From contig NZ_VATA01000005.1 in assembly GCF_005870025.1 (NCBI RefSeq), forward strand, positions 62,001-126,000: a DNA stretch of 64,000 bases, written 5' to 3'. Of this stretch, positions 24,963-35,461 are shown piece by piece. Below the pieces are notes generated by a model, which was not told the DNA's origin, searched no databases, and worked only from the letters and a program-made list of their open reading frames with translations. Source of the stretch: Poseidonocella sp. HB161398 (GTDB lineage: Bacteria; Pseudomonadota; Alphaproteobacteria; Rhodobacterales; Rhodobacteraceae). The position numbers were made by a program, and so were the translations under genes. How positions within the stretch are numbered: position 1 is the first letter of the stretch; each line of letters opens with the position of its first letter.

Positions 24963-25256
24963 ATGACGCTGCGCCGGAGGAGCCTGACTGCAATGCTGCT
25001 ACTTACCCTTGCCGCGGGCTGCGGCAGCCCGGGGGGCACCGTGGCGGTGCGCGCCAGCCCCGAAGATCTGTCGGGGCTGCTGGGCCTGTCCTATGGCGAC
25101 GCGGTCGATGTCGCGCAGGGGCTCGGCTACCGGCAGGTGCGCTCGCGCGGGGCGACCAGCTACTGGTCCGAGCCCCGCAGCCAGAGCTGCGCCCGGTTCG
25201 GCCGTTCGCGCGGACGGCTGATCTCGGTGACGATGCTGCCGATGGCGGAGTGCTGA
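24963..25256 (+). CDS. Small lipoprotein
   Basis: 97 residues. A lipobox LAAGC ends a short signal sequence (MLLLTLAAGC), so the mature protein is lipid-anchored. Its last third has two Cys (SQSCARFG and AEC at the end). SPEDLSGLLGLSYGDAVDVAQGLGY resembles small DUF-type periplasmic domains but I do not recognise a family. GAAAGGA lies upstream. It stands alone after the efflux gene. Confidence 0.75.
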   Translation: MTLRRRSLTAMLLLTLAAGCGSPGGTVAVRASPEDLSGLLGLSYGDAVDVAQGLGYRQVRSRGATSYWSEPRSQSCARFGRSRGRLISVTMLPMAEC

Positions 25257-25720
25257 GCGCCGGGCGCGCCGGACTGTCATCGGCGCCGGGCGATCCGGCG
25301 TCGGCTCCAGCCGTTAAATCCCGCATCGCCCGGCGGTGTTCGTCGAAGGCGCGAAAACGTGCTTCGCGCCTTTCCGGGGCCAGGCCGTCCGCCGGTCTCC
25401 ATCTGCCTGCGTGACCGAGGGGGCATAATGCGCGGCCTCCCGCGCGATGGGCCGCCCCGTCTCGCCTTGCGGACACTGGCCCGCCGGTGGTCGGTCCGGA
25501 GCGATGCCCTGCCGCTAGACCGCTCCGGTAGAGGCTGCACGTCGAAGCGGGGGGCTGGTACAGGCGGGCGTTCCCGACGGCGTCCGGGAGCGGGCGGCAT
25601 GCCTCTCCCCATGGACCGGCGCCCGGAGGAGCCGCCCTGCCGCCGCAACCGGGCCCGTGCAGAGGGGCGGCGCCCCCGACATGCGGGCGCCAGACGGCGG
25701 ATGCCGGCCGCCGGGCGGGC
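25257..25720. other. Gene-free gap
   Basis: I see no gene, terminator with a U-tract or repeat. The stretch is GC-rich throughout, and its open frames are short and inconsistent with neighbouring codon use. Confidence 0.5.
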
Positions 25721-26797
<1,077 letters not shown>

Positions 26798-26838
26798 GGG
26801 TCCTCCTCCCTGCCGCCCCCTCGAAAATCAGGGCTTGC

Positions 26839-26868
26839 ATTATCGATAATTTTGACGTTATCGATAAT
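26839..26868. promoter_or_regulatory. Double palindromic GntR operator
   Basis: The perfect palindrome TTATCGATAA occurs at 26840-26849 and again at 26858-26867, 18 bases centre to centre, the only AT-rich part of the divergent gap between the ABC ATPase and the GntR gene. GntR/FCD factors often bind such TATCGATA sites. It probably controls both directions. Confidence 0.65.
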
Positions 26869-26918
26869 GAGACTGGATGACAAGCCCGCAACGGGCCGAG
26901 GGGAGGACAAGCCGCAAG

Positions 26919-27620
26919 ATGGCCGTCGAAAGCTTCAGCACGCCGCCGCTGGCCGATTTCGTGCCGCGCCAGTCCAGCCGCCGGAGCCATGCGGTCTTCG
27001 TGGCGCTGCAGCGGGAGATCGTGCTGGGCAGCCTCGCGCCGGGCCTGGCGCTGACCGAGCTGGACCTCGCGCAGCGCTTCGGCTGCAGCCAGGGGACGGT
27101 GCGCGAGGCGCTGATGCAGCTCAGCGAAGAGGGGCTGGTCAAGCGGCTGCCGAACCGCGGCACGCATGTCGCGCCCTGTCCGGCCGCCGATGCCCGGGCG
27201 CTCCTGCAGCTGCGCCGCGAGATCGAATGCCGCCATATCGACCGGGTTGTCGAGCACAGCGACGCGGCGCTCCTGTCCGGGTTGCACGGCCATCTCAACG
27301 CGATGCGCAACGCGGCGCGCGACGCGGACGAATACCTGCTGTCGGTGCAGGACCGGGCCTTCCATGCCAGGCTTTTCGCGGCGGCGGATCTGCCGCTGGT
27401 CGCGCCGATCCTGACCCGCTGCCTGATCCATGCCCACCGCTACAAGATCCTGAACTCGCAGCCGAACCGCGCGCTGGAGGAGACCGCCGAGCGGCATGTG
27501 CCGATCCTCGAGGCGCTGGAGGCCGGGGACGTGCCGCGGCTGCAGGCGCTGCTGGCCCATCACATCGCGACCATCGTCGATTTCGGGCCCGACCTGACCG
27601 GTGCGGAGGGGGCGGAATGA
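26919..27620 (+). CDS. GntR-family (FCD) regulator of the sugar operon
   Basis: A 233-residue transcription factor. The N-terminal winged helix lies at about 20-75 (ALTELDLAQRFGCSQGTVREALMQLSEEGLVKRLPNRGTHV), followed by an FCD domain with DRAFHARLFAAADL and HVPILEALEAGD. The ATG at 26919 is preferred to 26877, which lies too close to the operator. It overlaps the next gene by 4 bases. It should repress the importer and catabolic genes until the sugar or an intermediate binds. Confidence 0.87.
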   Translation: MAVESFSTPPLADFVPRQSSRRSHAVFVALQREIVLGSLAPGLALTELDLAQRFGCSQGTVREALMQLSEEGLVKRLPNRGTHVAPCPAADARALLQLRREIECRHIDRVVEHSDAALLSGLHGHLNAMRNAARDADEYLLSVQDRAFHARLFAAADLPLVAPILTRCLIHAHRYKILNSQPNRALEETAERHVPILEALEAGDVPRLQALLAHHIATIVDFGPDLTGAEGAE

Positions 27621-28525
27621 GCGCGCCGACTGCCAGCATGCAGGCCGTTCTGGACCGTCTGGCGGCGGAGGATGCCGGGCTGGGCGATCCGACGCTGCTC
27701 GACCCGCAGGCCGGGCGGGCGCTGGCGGCGCTGACGAACCTGCGCTGGAATGCCGATCTGCCAAAGGTGGCAGAGGCGCGGACGGTGATGCAGGCCGGCA
27801 TGCCCGCGCGGCTGGTCGTGCCCGGGAACGACACGGGCGGCGAGGCGATCCTGCATGTCCATGGCGGCGGCTGGGCCTTCTGCTCGGCGGCGACCCATGA
27901 GGGCGCGGCGCGGCGGCTGGCCATTGCCTGCGCCTGCCCGGTGCTGACGGTGGACTACCGGCTGGCGCCCGAGCATCCCTATCCGGCCGGGCTGGAGGAT
28001 GTGCTGGCCGCCTGGGAGGCGCGCGATCCGGCGCGCCGCTGGAGCATGGCCGGGGACAGCGCGGGGGCGAACCTGGCGCTGGCGGCGATGCTGCGGATGG
28101 CGGGGCAGGGGGCGGCGCTGCCGGCGATGGGCCTCTTGTTCTACGGCGTCTACGGCGCGGATTTCGGGACGCCGAGCTACATCGCCCATGAATTCGGCCC
28201 CGGTCTGACCCGGGCCAAGATGCAGCGCTACTGGGACTGGTATGCGCCCGAAGCGGCGCGCGGCGACCCGGAGGTGGCGCCGCTGGCGGCCACGGATGCG
28301 GCCCTGGCCGCGCTGCCGCCCTTGTATCTCAACGCGGCCGGGCTCGACCCGCTGCGCTCGGACACCGAAGCTCTGGCTGCGCGGCTCGCCGCGCTGGGGC
28401 GCAGCGACCGGTTCGACCTCGCGGAGGGGGTCGTCCACGGCTTCATGCAGATGGGCAGCGCCCTGCCGGAGGCGCGCGACGCCTTCGCCGCGGCGGGAGA
28501 GGCCTTTGCACGCAAACCCGCTTGA
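27617..28525 (+). CDS. Alpha/beta-hydrolase, hormone-sensitive-lipase family esterase
   Basis: A 302-residue cytoplasmic esterase or lactonase. The oxyanion motif HGGGW is at 82-86, the nucleophile Ser148 in GDSAG, the acid Asp near 251 (GLDPLRSD) and the His near 281 (VVHGFM). There is no signal peptide. The gene lies inside a sugar-import operon (ATGA overlap with the GntR gene, 29 bases to the binding-protein gene). The natural guess is removal of an acyl group from an imported sugar ester or opening of a sugar lactone. Confidence 0.9.
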   Translation: MSAPTASMQAVLDRLAAEDAGLGDPTLLDPQAGRALAALTNLRWNADLPKVAEARTVMQAGMPARLVVPGNDTGGEAILHVHGGGWAFCSAATHEGAARRLAIACACPVLTVDYRLAPEHPYPAGLEDVLAAWEARDPARRWSMAGDSAGANLALAAMLRMAGQGAALPAMGLLFYGVYGADFGTPSYIAHEFGPGLTRAKMQRYWDWYAPEAARGDPEVAPLAATDAALAALPPLYLNAAGLDPLRSDTEALAARLAALGRSDRFDLAEGVVHGFMQMGSALPEARDAFAAAGEAFARKPA

Positions 28526-28554
28526 GGAGGCGGGACAAACAGGGAGGAGGACAC

Positions 28555-29766
28555 ATGAAACTCGCAAGGATCGGGGCGGCCTCGGCGCTGGCCCTCGCCG
28601 CCGGGCTGGCGCAGGCCGACAGCACGGTGCATTTCTGGTACCATTTCGACAATGCCGACAACCCGATGGACGCGCTGGTCGAGGAATTCGAGGCGGCCAA
28701 TCCGGGCATCACGGTCGAGGCCGAGAACGTGCCCTGGAACAGCTATTACGACCAGCTCTACACCGCGATCATCGGCGGCAATGCCCCCGACGCGGCGATG
28801 GTCAAGATGTTCGCCCAGCCGCGGCTGGTGGAGATGGGCGCGCTGGAGCCGATCGACGAACAGCTGGCCGCCTGGGAGGGCACGGACGGGCTGCAGGACA
28901 ACCTGCTGGAGCTGACGAAGGCGGCCGACGGGAGCCACTACTACCTGCCGGTGCAGTATGTCGTGCTCTATCTCTACTACCGCGCCGACATGTTCGAGGA
29001 GCTGGGACTGGAGGTGCCGCAGACCTGCGAGGACTTCCGCGCGGCGGCCAAGGCGCTGACCCGCGACACCGACGGCGACGGACAGACCGATGTCTACGGC
29101 TTCGGCTTCCGCGGCGCCAAGGGCGGGCATGACCACTGGGCGAGCTTCACCCTGGCGCGCGACGGCGTCAGCCTGACCGACGGGCTGTCGAGCGAGGCGG
29201 GGACCGCGGGCACGCAATTCGTGGCCGACCTCTTCCGCGAGGACAAGGTGTTCCCGCCCTCCGCGCCGAATGACGGCTTCCAGGAGATCATCGGCGCCTT
29301 CAAGGCCGGCAAGACCGCGATGACCATCCACCATATCGGCTCGGCGAACGGCATGGCCGAGGCGCTCGGCGACAAGGTTTCGGCCGCGCCGGTGCCCGAA
29401 TGCGGCGGCGGCCGCTGGACCTCCTTCGGCGACGAGAGCACCGCGGTGCTGTCCTCCGCCTCGGACAAGGAGGCCGCCTGGAAGTGGATCGCCTTCCTGT
29501 CCTCGGCGGGCAACAACGCGCGGTTCAACGAGGCGACCGGCCAGCTGCCGGTGGTCAAGTCCGACAGCGAGAGCTGGTCGCTGCACCCCCAGCGCTTCGT
29601 CGAGGCCACGGTCGATAGCCTGCCCTTCGCGCATCTGCTGCCGAACAGCTCCGCCACCGCGGATTTCGTCAACACCGTCTGGCCGACCGCCATGCAGCGC
29701 GTGCTGACCGGCGACATCACCGCCGCCGAGATGAACGAAGAGATCACCGCGCTCTTCGACGACTGA
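28555..29766 (+). CDS. Sugar ABC transporter substrate-binding protein
   Basis: A 403-residue periplasmic binding protein of the family 1 type used by MalE/UgpB-like systems. MKLARIGAASALALAAGLAQA is a signal peptide, so it is soluble in the periplasm. VHFWYHFDN near the start, ANPGITVEAENVPW, YYLPVQYVVLYLYYR and NDGFQEIIGAFKAGKTAM are typical positions. GGGAGGAGG is a strong ribosome site. A stem-loop lies after its stop codon, probably to raise its expression over the permeases. The ligand is unknown. Confidence 0.92.
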   Translation: MKLARIGAASALALAAGLAQADSTVHFWYHFDNADNPMDALVEEFEAANPGITVEAENVPWNSYYDQLYTAIIGGNAPDAAMVKMFAQPRLVEMGALEPIDEQLAAWEGTDGLQDNLLELTKAADGSHYYLPVQYVVLYLYYRADMFEELGLEVPQTCEDFRAAAKALTRDTDGDGQTDVYGFGFRGAKGGHDHWASFTLARDGVSLTDGLSSEAGTAGTQFVADLFREDKVFPPSAPNDGFQEIIGAFKAGKTAMTIHHIGSANGMAEALGDKVSAAPVPECGGGRWTSFGDESTAVLSSASDKEAAWKWIAFLSSAGNNARFNEATGQLPVVKSDSESWSLHPQRFVEATVDSLPFAHLLPNSSATADFVNTVWPTAMQRVLTGDITAAEMNEEITALFDD

Positions 29767-29775
29767 CCCGAGCCC

Positions 29776-29798
29776 GCCGGGGCGCCCGCCGCCCCGGC
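29776..29798 (+). terminator. Stem-loop after the binding-protein gene (attenuator or RNA stabiliser)
   Basis: GCCGGGGCG and CGCCCCGGC form a perfect 9-bp stem with a CCCGC loop, between the binding-protein and permease genes. Such hairpins protect the 5' mRNA from decay, giving excess binding protein. Confidence 0.55.
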
Positions 29799-29837
29799 CC
29801 GCCCGCATTCCCCGTTCCCCCCGAAGCGATCCGGACC

Positions 29838-30767
29838 ATGACCGACGCAACCATGACCCATGCCCAGACCCCAGATGGCAGCCTGCCGCGCCGCGCGCTG
29901 TCGCGGCGGGTGCTGCCCTACGCGATGCTGTCCCCGGCCGTCATCGTCACCCTCGCGATCGTCTTCCTGCCGATGGTCCAGACCGCCTGGATGAGCCTGC
30001 ACGACTACGTGCTCTTCCGCCCGAATGACTTCGACTGGGTCGGGCTGGAGAATTTCCGCCGGGCGCTCGGCGACGAGGTCTTCTGGATCTCGCTCGGCCA
30101 TACCGTGATCTGGATGGCCACGACCATTCCGGCGCAGCTGCTTCTGGGGCTGGCCACCGCGATGCTCCTGAACCAGCCCTTCCCCTGGCGGCCCGTCGCG
30201 CGGGCGCTGATCATCATCCCCTGGGCGCTGCCCTCGGTGGTGATCGCGCTGATGTGGGTCTGGATCTACGACAGCAATTACGGCGTCGCCAACGAGTTCC
30301 TGCTCAGGCTCGGACTGATCCGCCAGGCGGTGCCCTGGCTCGCCGATCCCGACACGGCGCTGGCCGCGATCATCCTGACGCTGACCTGGCAGGGCTTCCC
30401 CTTCTTCGCGGTGATGATCCTCGCCGGGCTGCAGTCGATCCCGAAAAGCTACTACGAGGCGGCCGCGATCGACGGCGCCTCCGCCTGGCGGCAGTTCTGG
30501 CACATCACCCTGCCGGGCATCTCCGGCGTGATGATGACCGCCGTGCTCCTGCGGCTGATCTGGGTGGCCAACAGCTTTGACGTGATCTTCGTGATGACCG
30601 GCGGCGGACCCGGCTACGCGACCTACACGCTGCCGCTCTACGCCTTCGTCAAGGCGCGCACGAACCTGGATTTCGGCTACGGCTCGGCCATCGCCGTGCT
30701 CTTCACGCTGCTCCTGATGGGCGTCGTCGTGGTCTACCTGCGCCGCGCCGGAAAGGCGGTGCAGTGA
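29838..30767 (+). CDS. Sugar ABC transporter permease (MalF/UgpA type)
   Basis: A 309-residue inner-membrane subunit with 6 predicted segments. The coupling EAA loop reads [41 protein letters not shown] begins helix 1. It pairs with the following permease and the ATPase on the other strand. The stop overlaps the next ATG (TGATG). Confidence 0.92.
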   Translation: MTDATMTHAQTPDGSLPRRALSRRVLPYAMLSPAVIVTLAIVFLPMVQTAWMSLHDYVLFRPNDFDWVGLENFRRALGDEVFWISLGHTVIWMATTIPAQLLLGLATAMLLNQPFPWRPVARALIIIPWALPSVVIALMWVWIYDSNYGVANEFLLRLGLIRQAVPWLADPDTALAAIILTLTWQGFPFFAVMILAGLQSIPKSYYEAAAIDGASAWRQFWHITLPGISGVMMTAVLLRLIWVANSFDVIFVMTGGGPGYATYTLPLYAFVKARTNLDFGYGSAIAVLFTLLLMGVVVVYLRRAGKAVQ

Positions 30768-31600
30768 TGGCGCTCCGCAGACCCTCCGCGCTCCGCCGGA
30801 TCCTGACGGTGGACCTGCCGATGGCGGCGATCCTGGCCTTCACGCTGGGTCCGTACCTGTGGATGTTCCTGACCTCGGTCAGCGACCAGGACACGCTGTT
30901 CACCGAGGGGCCGTCGATCTGGAACGCGACCTTCGAGAACTACGCCCGGCTCTTCGACACGGTGGGCTTCGGCTCGAACCTGCTCGACAGCCTGATCGTC
31001 GCCTGCGGCACGGTCGCGGTGGGGCTCTCGCTGAGCGTGACCGCGGCCTATGCCTTCTCGCGCTTCAACTTCCCCGGCAAGCGCCTGCTGATGCTGCAGT
31101 TCCTGCTGATCAACATGTTCCCGCTGGTCCTGCTGATCCTGCCGCTCTTCGTGCTCTTCCGGGTGCTGGGGCTGCTCGACACCCATGCGGCGCTGATCAT
31201 CGCCAATTCGACCGTCGCCATCCCGTTCTCGATCTGGATGATGGTCAGCTACATGAACGGCATCCCGCGCTCGCTCGACGAGGCGGCGATGACCGATGGC
31301 TGCACGCGGCTGCAGGCGCTCTTCCGCGTGGTGCTGCCGCTCTGCCTGCCGGGGATCATCGCCACCGGCATCTACATCTTCATCACCTCCTGGAACGAGT
31401 ACCTCTACGCGCTGACGCTCGGCGGCCGCAACGTGCGCACGATCACCGTCGCCGTGCAGACCCTGATCGGCGAGTACGAGGTGCAATGGGGGCTCCTGAC
31501 GGCGGGCGGCATCGTCGGCGCCCTGCCGGCCACGGTGCTGTTCCTGCTGGTGCAGAAACGCCTGATCTCCGGCCTGACCCAGGGCGCGGTGAAGGGCTGA
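30767..31600 (+). CDS. Sugar ABC transporter permease (MalG/UgpE type)
   Basis: A 277-residue second permease. [20 protein letters not shown] is the EAA coupling loop, and it ends in the MalG-type [15 protein letters not shown] tail. The ATG at 30767 overlaps the stop codon of the preceding permease; the GTG three bases earlier is a less likely start. Together with the upstream genes it completes the importer. Confidence 0.92.
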   Translation: MALRRPSALRRILTVDLPMAAILAFTLGPYLWMFLTSVSDQDTLFTEGPSIWNATFENYARLFDTVGFGSNLLDSLIVACGTVAVGLSLSVTAAYAFSRFNFPGKRLLMLQFLLINMFPLVLLILPLFVLFRVLGLLDTHAALIIANSTVAIPFSIWMMVSYMNGIPRSLDEAAMTDGCTRLQALFRVVLPLCLPGIIATGIYIFITSWNEYLYALTLGGRNVRTITVAVQTLIGEYEVQWGLLTAGGIVGALPATVLFLLVQKRLISGLTQGAVKG

Positions 31601-31614
31601 GGAAAGGACGAGAC

Positions 31615-32502
31615 TTGAAAAACCCCATTGGCATCATCTCCATGCAGTTCACCCGGCCCTTCACGGGCCGCGACCTGCACCACTTCCGGACGGCCGCGGA
31701 GCTCGGCTTCGACTTCGTCGAGCTGCTGGTGCCCGAGCCCGAGGACGGGCTCTCCGTCGCCGAGGTCAAGCGCGCTGCCGAGGATGCGGGGATCTTCACC
31801 GTGCTGGCCGCGCGGGTGAGCCCGCAGCGCTCGGTCGCCTCGGAGGATCCCGCGAACCGGCAGGGCGGGATGGACTACCTGAAATTCTGCATCGACACCG
31901 CGGCCGAGCTGGGCTGCGGCATTGTCGGCGGTCCGCTCTACGGCGAGCCGATGGTCTTCGCCGGGCGCCCGCCGGTGCCGCGCTCGGATGCCGAGATCGC
32001 CGCGCGGGCCGCGCGCACCATCGCCGCCTTCGCCGAGATCGCGCCGCTTGCCGGCGCCGCGGGCGTGACCCTCGCGGTCGAGGCGCTGAACCGGTTCGAG
32101 ACCGACATCCTCTCCACCACGCGGCAGGCCTGCGAGCTGGTGGACGCGGTGGGCCATCCCGCCTTCAAGCTGATGCTCGACACGTTCCACATGAACATGG
32201 AGGACCGCTCCATCCCCGACGCGATCCGCATGGCGGGCGGCCGGATCGCGCATTTCCAGGCCAACGAGAACCATCGCGGCCATCCCGGCACCGGCCATAT
32301 CGACTGGCCCGCGGTGATGCGCGCGCTGGCGCAGGCGGGCTATGACGGGCCGGTCTCGCTGGAGCCTTTCCGCCGCGCCGACGACCGCATCGCGCTGCCG
32401 ATCGCGCATTGGCGCGCCCCGCGAGAGGACGAGAGCGCCAAGCTGCGCGCCGGGCTCGGCGTGATCCGCAATGCGCTGGCCCTGGCGGAGGTGGACCAAT
32501 GA
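31615..32502 (+). CDS. TIM-barrel sugar isomerase/epimerase (tagatose 3-epimerase/hydroxypyruvate isomerase family)
   Basis: A 295-residue xylose-isomerase-like TIM barrel. The metal site is visible: Glu in [11 protein letters not shown], Asp in [10 protein letters not shown], His in [15 protein letters not shown] and Glu in VSLEPFRR, the E-D-H-E set of D-tagatose/D-psicose 3-epimerases. It starts with TTG at 31615 behind GGAAAGGA; an ATG at 31642 would trim the first strand. It probably epimerises the imported sugar (or a 3-keto sugar) before or after the dehydrogenase encoded next, with which it overlaps by 4 bases. Confidence 0.87.
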   Translation: MKNPIGIISMQFTRPFTGRDLHHFRTAAELGFDFVELLVPEPEDGLSVAEVKRAAEDAGIFTVLAARVSPQRSVASEDPANRQGGMDYLKFCIDTAAELGCGIVGGPLYGEPMVFAGRPPVPRSDAEIAARAARTIAAFAEIAPLAGAAGVTLAVEALNRFETDILSTTRQACELVDAVGHPAFKLMLDTFHMNMEDRSIPDAIRMAGGRIAHFQANENHRGHPGTGHIDWPAVMRALAQAGYDGPVSLEPFRRADDRIALPIAHWRAPREDESAKLRAGLGVIRNALALAEVDQ

Positions 32503-33494
32503 TCAATATCGGCTGGATCGGCTGCGGGCGGCATGCCCGCCAGATGCTGCTGCCGCAGCTCGGCCGCAACGGCATCCGCATCGCCGCGCTGTGCGACCGC
32601 GACCCCGGGATGCTGTCGCGCACTGCGGCGGAATACGGCGTCGCCGCGCTGCATTCCGATTTCCGCGACCTGATCGCCGCGCCGGGGCTCGACGCCATCG
32701 GCATGGCCGTGGGGCCGGACCTGCACCGCGCCGCCACCATCGCCGCGCTGGAGGCGGGCCTGCCGGTCTTCATGGAGAAGCCCCCCGCCGCCACCGCCGC
32801 GGGCGCGCGCGAGGTGGCCTCCGCCGCGGAGAAGGCGGGCAAGCCGGTGATCGTCGGCTTCATGAAGCGCTACTCCACCGGCAACCGGATCGCGAAGAAC
32901 GTGCTCGACGGCGGCAGCTTCGGCCCGGTGCTCGGCGTCACCGGCGCCTACATGACCGCGCCCACCTATTTCGAGGGCGAGCCGGACTATACCGGCTTCT
33001 ACCTGCATCACTGCATCCATTACATGGACCTGATCCCCTGGTTCGCGGGCGACGATTTCGGCGACATGACCGTGCGCAGCATATCTCCCGCGCCGGGGCG
33101 GCTGCTCTTGCATCTCAACTTCACCACCGCGGCGGGCGTGATCGGCAATGTCGTGATGGGCACGGTGCAGTCGCGCGGCACCCCGATGGAGGAGATCCGC
33201 ATCATGGGCGACCATGCGCGGCTCCATGTCGACAACATCATCGACGTGGCGCTCTACCGCGACCCGCCCTTCAAGGCGGAGGACCCGGCGGCGACGCTCG
33301 ACCCGGCCTGCGACACGCTGAGCTGGCGGCCGAACTTCACCGCCGCCGCCAACGAGGACCACAAGGGCTATGCCGCGCTGCTGGCCGATGCGGCCGCAGT
33401 GCTGCGCGGCGAGGCCCGCGCGGTGCCCGGCATCGAGGACGGGGTCCGGGCGATGGAGCGGCTGGAACGCATGGTCGCGCAGATCGGCGCCTGA
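32499..33494 (+). CDS. Gfo/Idh/MocA-family sugar oxidoreductase
   Basis: A 331-residue NAD(P)-dependent dehydrogenase. The Rossmann start [19 protein letters not shown] carries GxGxxA-type binding. [17 protein letters not shown] holds the catalytic EKP motif, and the C-terminal beta domain includes the [14 protein letters not shown] block with the catalytic H/D positions. It closes the operon. The substrate is unknown; oxidation of a sugar or inositol-like alcohol is typical. Confidence 0.9.
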   Translation: MINIGWIGCGRHARQMLLPQLGRNGIRIAALCDRDPGMLSRTAAEYGVAALHSDFRDLIAAPGLDAIGMAVGPDLHRAATIAALEAGLPVFMEKPPAATAAGAREVASAAEKAGKPVIVGFMKRYSTGNRIAKNVLDGGSFGPVLGVTGAYMTAPTYFEGEPDYTGFYLHHCIHYMDLIPWFAGDDFGDMTVRSISPAPGRLLLHLNFTTAAGVIGNVVMGTVQSRGTPMEEIRIMGDHARLHVDNIIDVALYRDPPFKAEDPAATLDPACDTLSWRPNFTAAANEDHKGYAALLADAAAVLRGEARAVPGIEDGVRAMERLERMVAQIGA

Positions 33495-34537
33495 CGCCGT
33501 CCGGGCGGGGGCCCAGGTCCCCGCCGGGCAGCCCCCGGCTGCCTGACCTTCCGCAATGAACCGGGCCGCAGATCGCGGCCCTTCGGGCGCAAATGACCCC
33601 GTCCCGGCCGGCCTGCATGGCGCCGGCACATCCCCGGCCGGTTCCTCCGGCCCAAGCGCCCGTCTGGCCGGGCCGAGCGGCGCTGAGCCATGTCCGGCCA
33701 GCCCGCCACCGCCAAATTCCCCTGTATGCAGCCGCGCGCGATCGCCTGCCCGCTTGGCTGCCCGCGGATGCCCGCGACCTGCAATGCGGGCGCGGCCGAA
33801 CCCGTCCCTGCGCCTGCCCGCATCTTCGCCAAGGGCCCCCGCCGTGCCGTGCCGGTCGCCGGGCACGCTTGTTCCCTGCCGGCCGACTCGGGAATGCCGG
33901 GCCGGGCAAGGCCTCCGCGGACCTATCGTTTTGGATAGGAAGTATCTTCTCAAAGGGCAGTTTTCGAATTCACCGAATTTCTCGGGGAATCACATTTCGG
34001 GTACCTCCGGATTTAGTGAGTGTCCGATGGGATGAATGCGGGAGTTTCGAAACCTCCTGATTCCCTTATTATGTCCAGTTCGGATGCAGGTTCATTGCCC
34101 TTTCGGGAAGAAAGTAATCCGTCAGGTATTCCCTCCTTCCAAACCGGTAGGTTCGGTTCCGGACGGATGGAGAATGTCCTCCAAAAGAGTGGCGGCGCCT
34201 ATCCGTTCGGGTAGTGTTGGTTGGTAAGTAACAGAAAAATAATGGTAAAAATATAAATATATTATGAGAAAAGCGTGATCCAGCGGCATATCCGAGCCGG
34301 ATTTTCCACTTTTGATTGCAGTTTTCTTCCCTGCTGACCCGTGGATTGCCTTTTGCAAAGCCCGTTTTATTAATTTCGCAACTTGTTCTGCGGGAAAGTT
34401 TTATCCCCTCTCTGCAACTTTCGATGGAAATGCGGACGCGGCGTAAATGGGGGCCGCAATTTTTCTCTTTTCAGGTGCCGAAAGCTTCGTTAATGCCCTG
34501 TCGCATTGTTGGACCTGTTCAGTATGGGAAATCGAAA
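33495..34537. other. Long intergenic region: GC-rich half, then a sharp AT-rich half
   Basis: No gene is supported. From about 33930 the base composition changes abruptly from very GC-rich to AT-rich, unlike anything else here. CCTATC-GTTTTG-GATAGG at 33922-33939 is a small hairpin at the border. AT blocks such as AAATATAAATATATTATG (about 34248-34265) suit a promoter or silencer-bound zone for the Hint-domain gene. Short open frames of 60-80 codons exist on both strands but show no recognisable protein. Confidence 0.55.
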
Positions 34538-35431
34538 ATGGCTTCGTATGAATTTAATATCTATAGCAATTGGGGCCAGCCGCGGGGCGGTTCGCACACG
34601 ACGAACACGCATTCGGAGACCGTTGCCCATGGCGAGCTGCACGATGACGGCGATGACGGCATCTTCGAAGTCGGCGAGACCCTGACCTGCGGTTCGGACA
34701 CCTTCACCTTCGAAGGCTCGATGGATATCGACGGCGAGCTCTTCCTCGTCACGACCAATGACTGCACCGGCGAGCGGGTCCTGTTCGGCCATTCGGCCTC
34801 GCCGGAGTCGGTGGACTGGCCGCCGGTCGTGAACAAGAACAGCTTCGACGCCGTCAACACCCCGAACTGCTTCGCTGCGGGCACGATGATCGCGACGCCG
34901 CTCGGCGAGCGCGCCGTCGAGACGCTGGAGATCGGCGACGAGATCTCGGTGGCCGGCGGCGGCACGACCAAGGTGCTGTGGCTGGCGCGCCAGACGGTGC
35001 ACAAGCGCTTCACCCCGGCCGAGCGCTTCGTCCCGGTCCGCGTCAAGGCGGGCGCCCTGGGCGCCGGCGTGCCGCATGCGGATCTGGTCCTGACCGCGGA
35101 TCACGCGCTGATCCTGGACGGTCTGGCGATCAATGCCAGCGCGCTCGTGAACGGCACGACGATCTGCTACGAACCGATGGCCGCACTGGCCGAGCACGTC
35201 ACCTATTTCCACGTCGAGACCGAAGCGCACGAGGTCATCCTGGCCAATGGCGCGGCTGCGGAAAGCTATGTCGACTACGTCCGCCGCCAGGGCTTCGACA
35301 ACTACCAGGAATACCTGGACCTCTACGGCAAGGAGCGGACCATCCCCGAGATGGCGATGCCGCGCGTCTCTGCCGCCCGCCTGGTCCCGCCGGCGATCAA
35401 GGCCCGTCTGGCCCCGGCTAAGGCAGCCTGA
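34538..35431 (+). CDS. Hint-domain (hedgehog/intein-type) protein
   Basis: 297 residues. Residues 1-110 are an acidic, Gly/Asp-rich domain (DDGDDGIFEVGETLTCGSDTF). From Cys111 a Hint_2 domain follows: NCFAAGTMIATPLGERAVETLEIGDEI, then PVRVKAGALG, the block LTADHALILDG and AESYVDYVRRQGFDN. Cys111 is the position that attacks the peptide bond in self-processing Hint proteins, and TADHA supplies the His. The domain is common in Rhodobacteraceae, often linked to secreted proteins, but its role is not settled. No signal peptide is seen. The ATG has only weak GGGAA upstream. Confidence 0.85.
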   Translation: MASYEFNIYSNWGQPRGGSHTTNTHSETVAHGELHDDGDDGIFEVGETLTCGSDTFTFEGSMDIDGELFLVTTNDCTGERVLFGHSASPESVDWPPVVNKNSFDAVNTPNCFAAGTMIATPLGERAVETLEIGDEISVAGGGTTKVLWLARQTVHKRFTPAERFVPVRVKAGALGAGVPHADLVLTADHALILDGLAINASALVNGTTICYEPMAALAEHVTYFHVETEAHEVILANGAAAESYVDYVRRQGFDNYQEYLDLYGKERTIPEMAMPRVSAARLVPPAIKARLAPAKAA

Positions 35432-35439
35432 CGCCCCCC

Positions 35440-35461
35440 GGAGGCGCGGCAGCGCGCCTCC
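35440..35461 (+). terminator. Perfect 9-bp hairpin after the Hint-domain gene
   Basis: GGAGGCGCG and CGCGCCTCC pair around GCAG, 8 bases past the stop codon. No U-tract. Confidence 0.5.
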
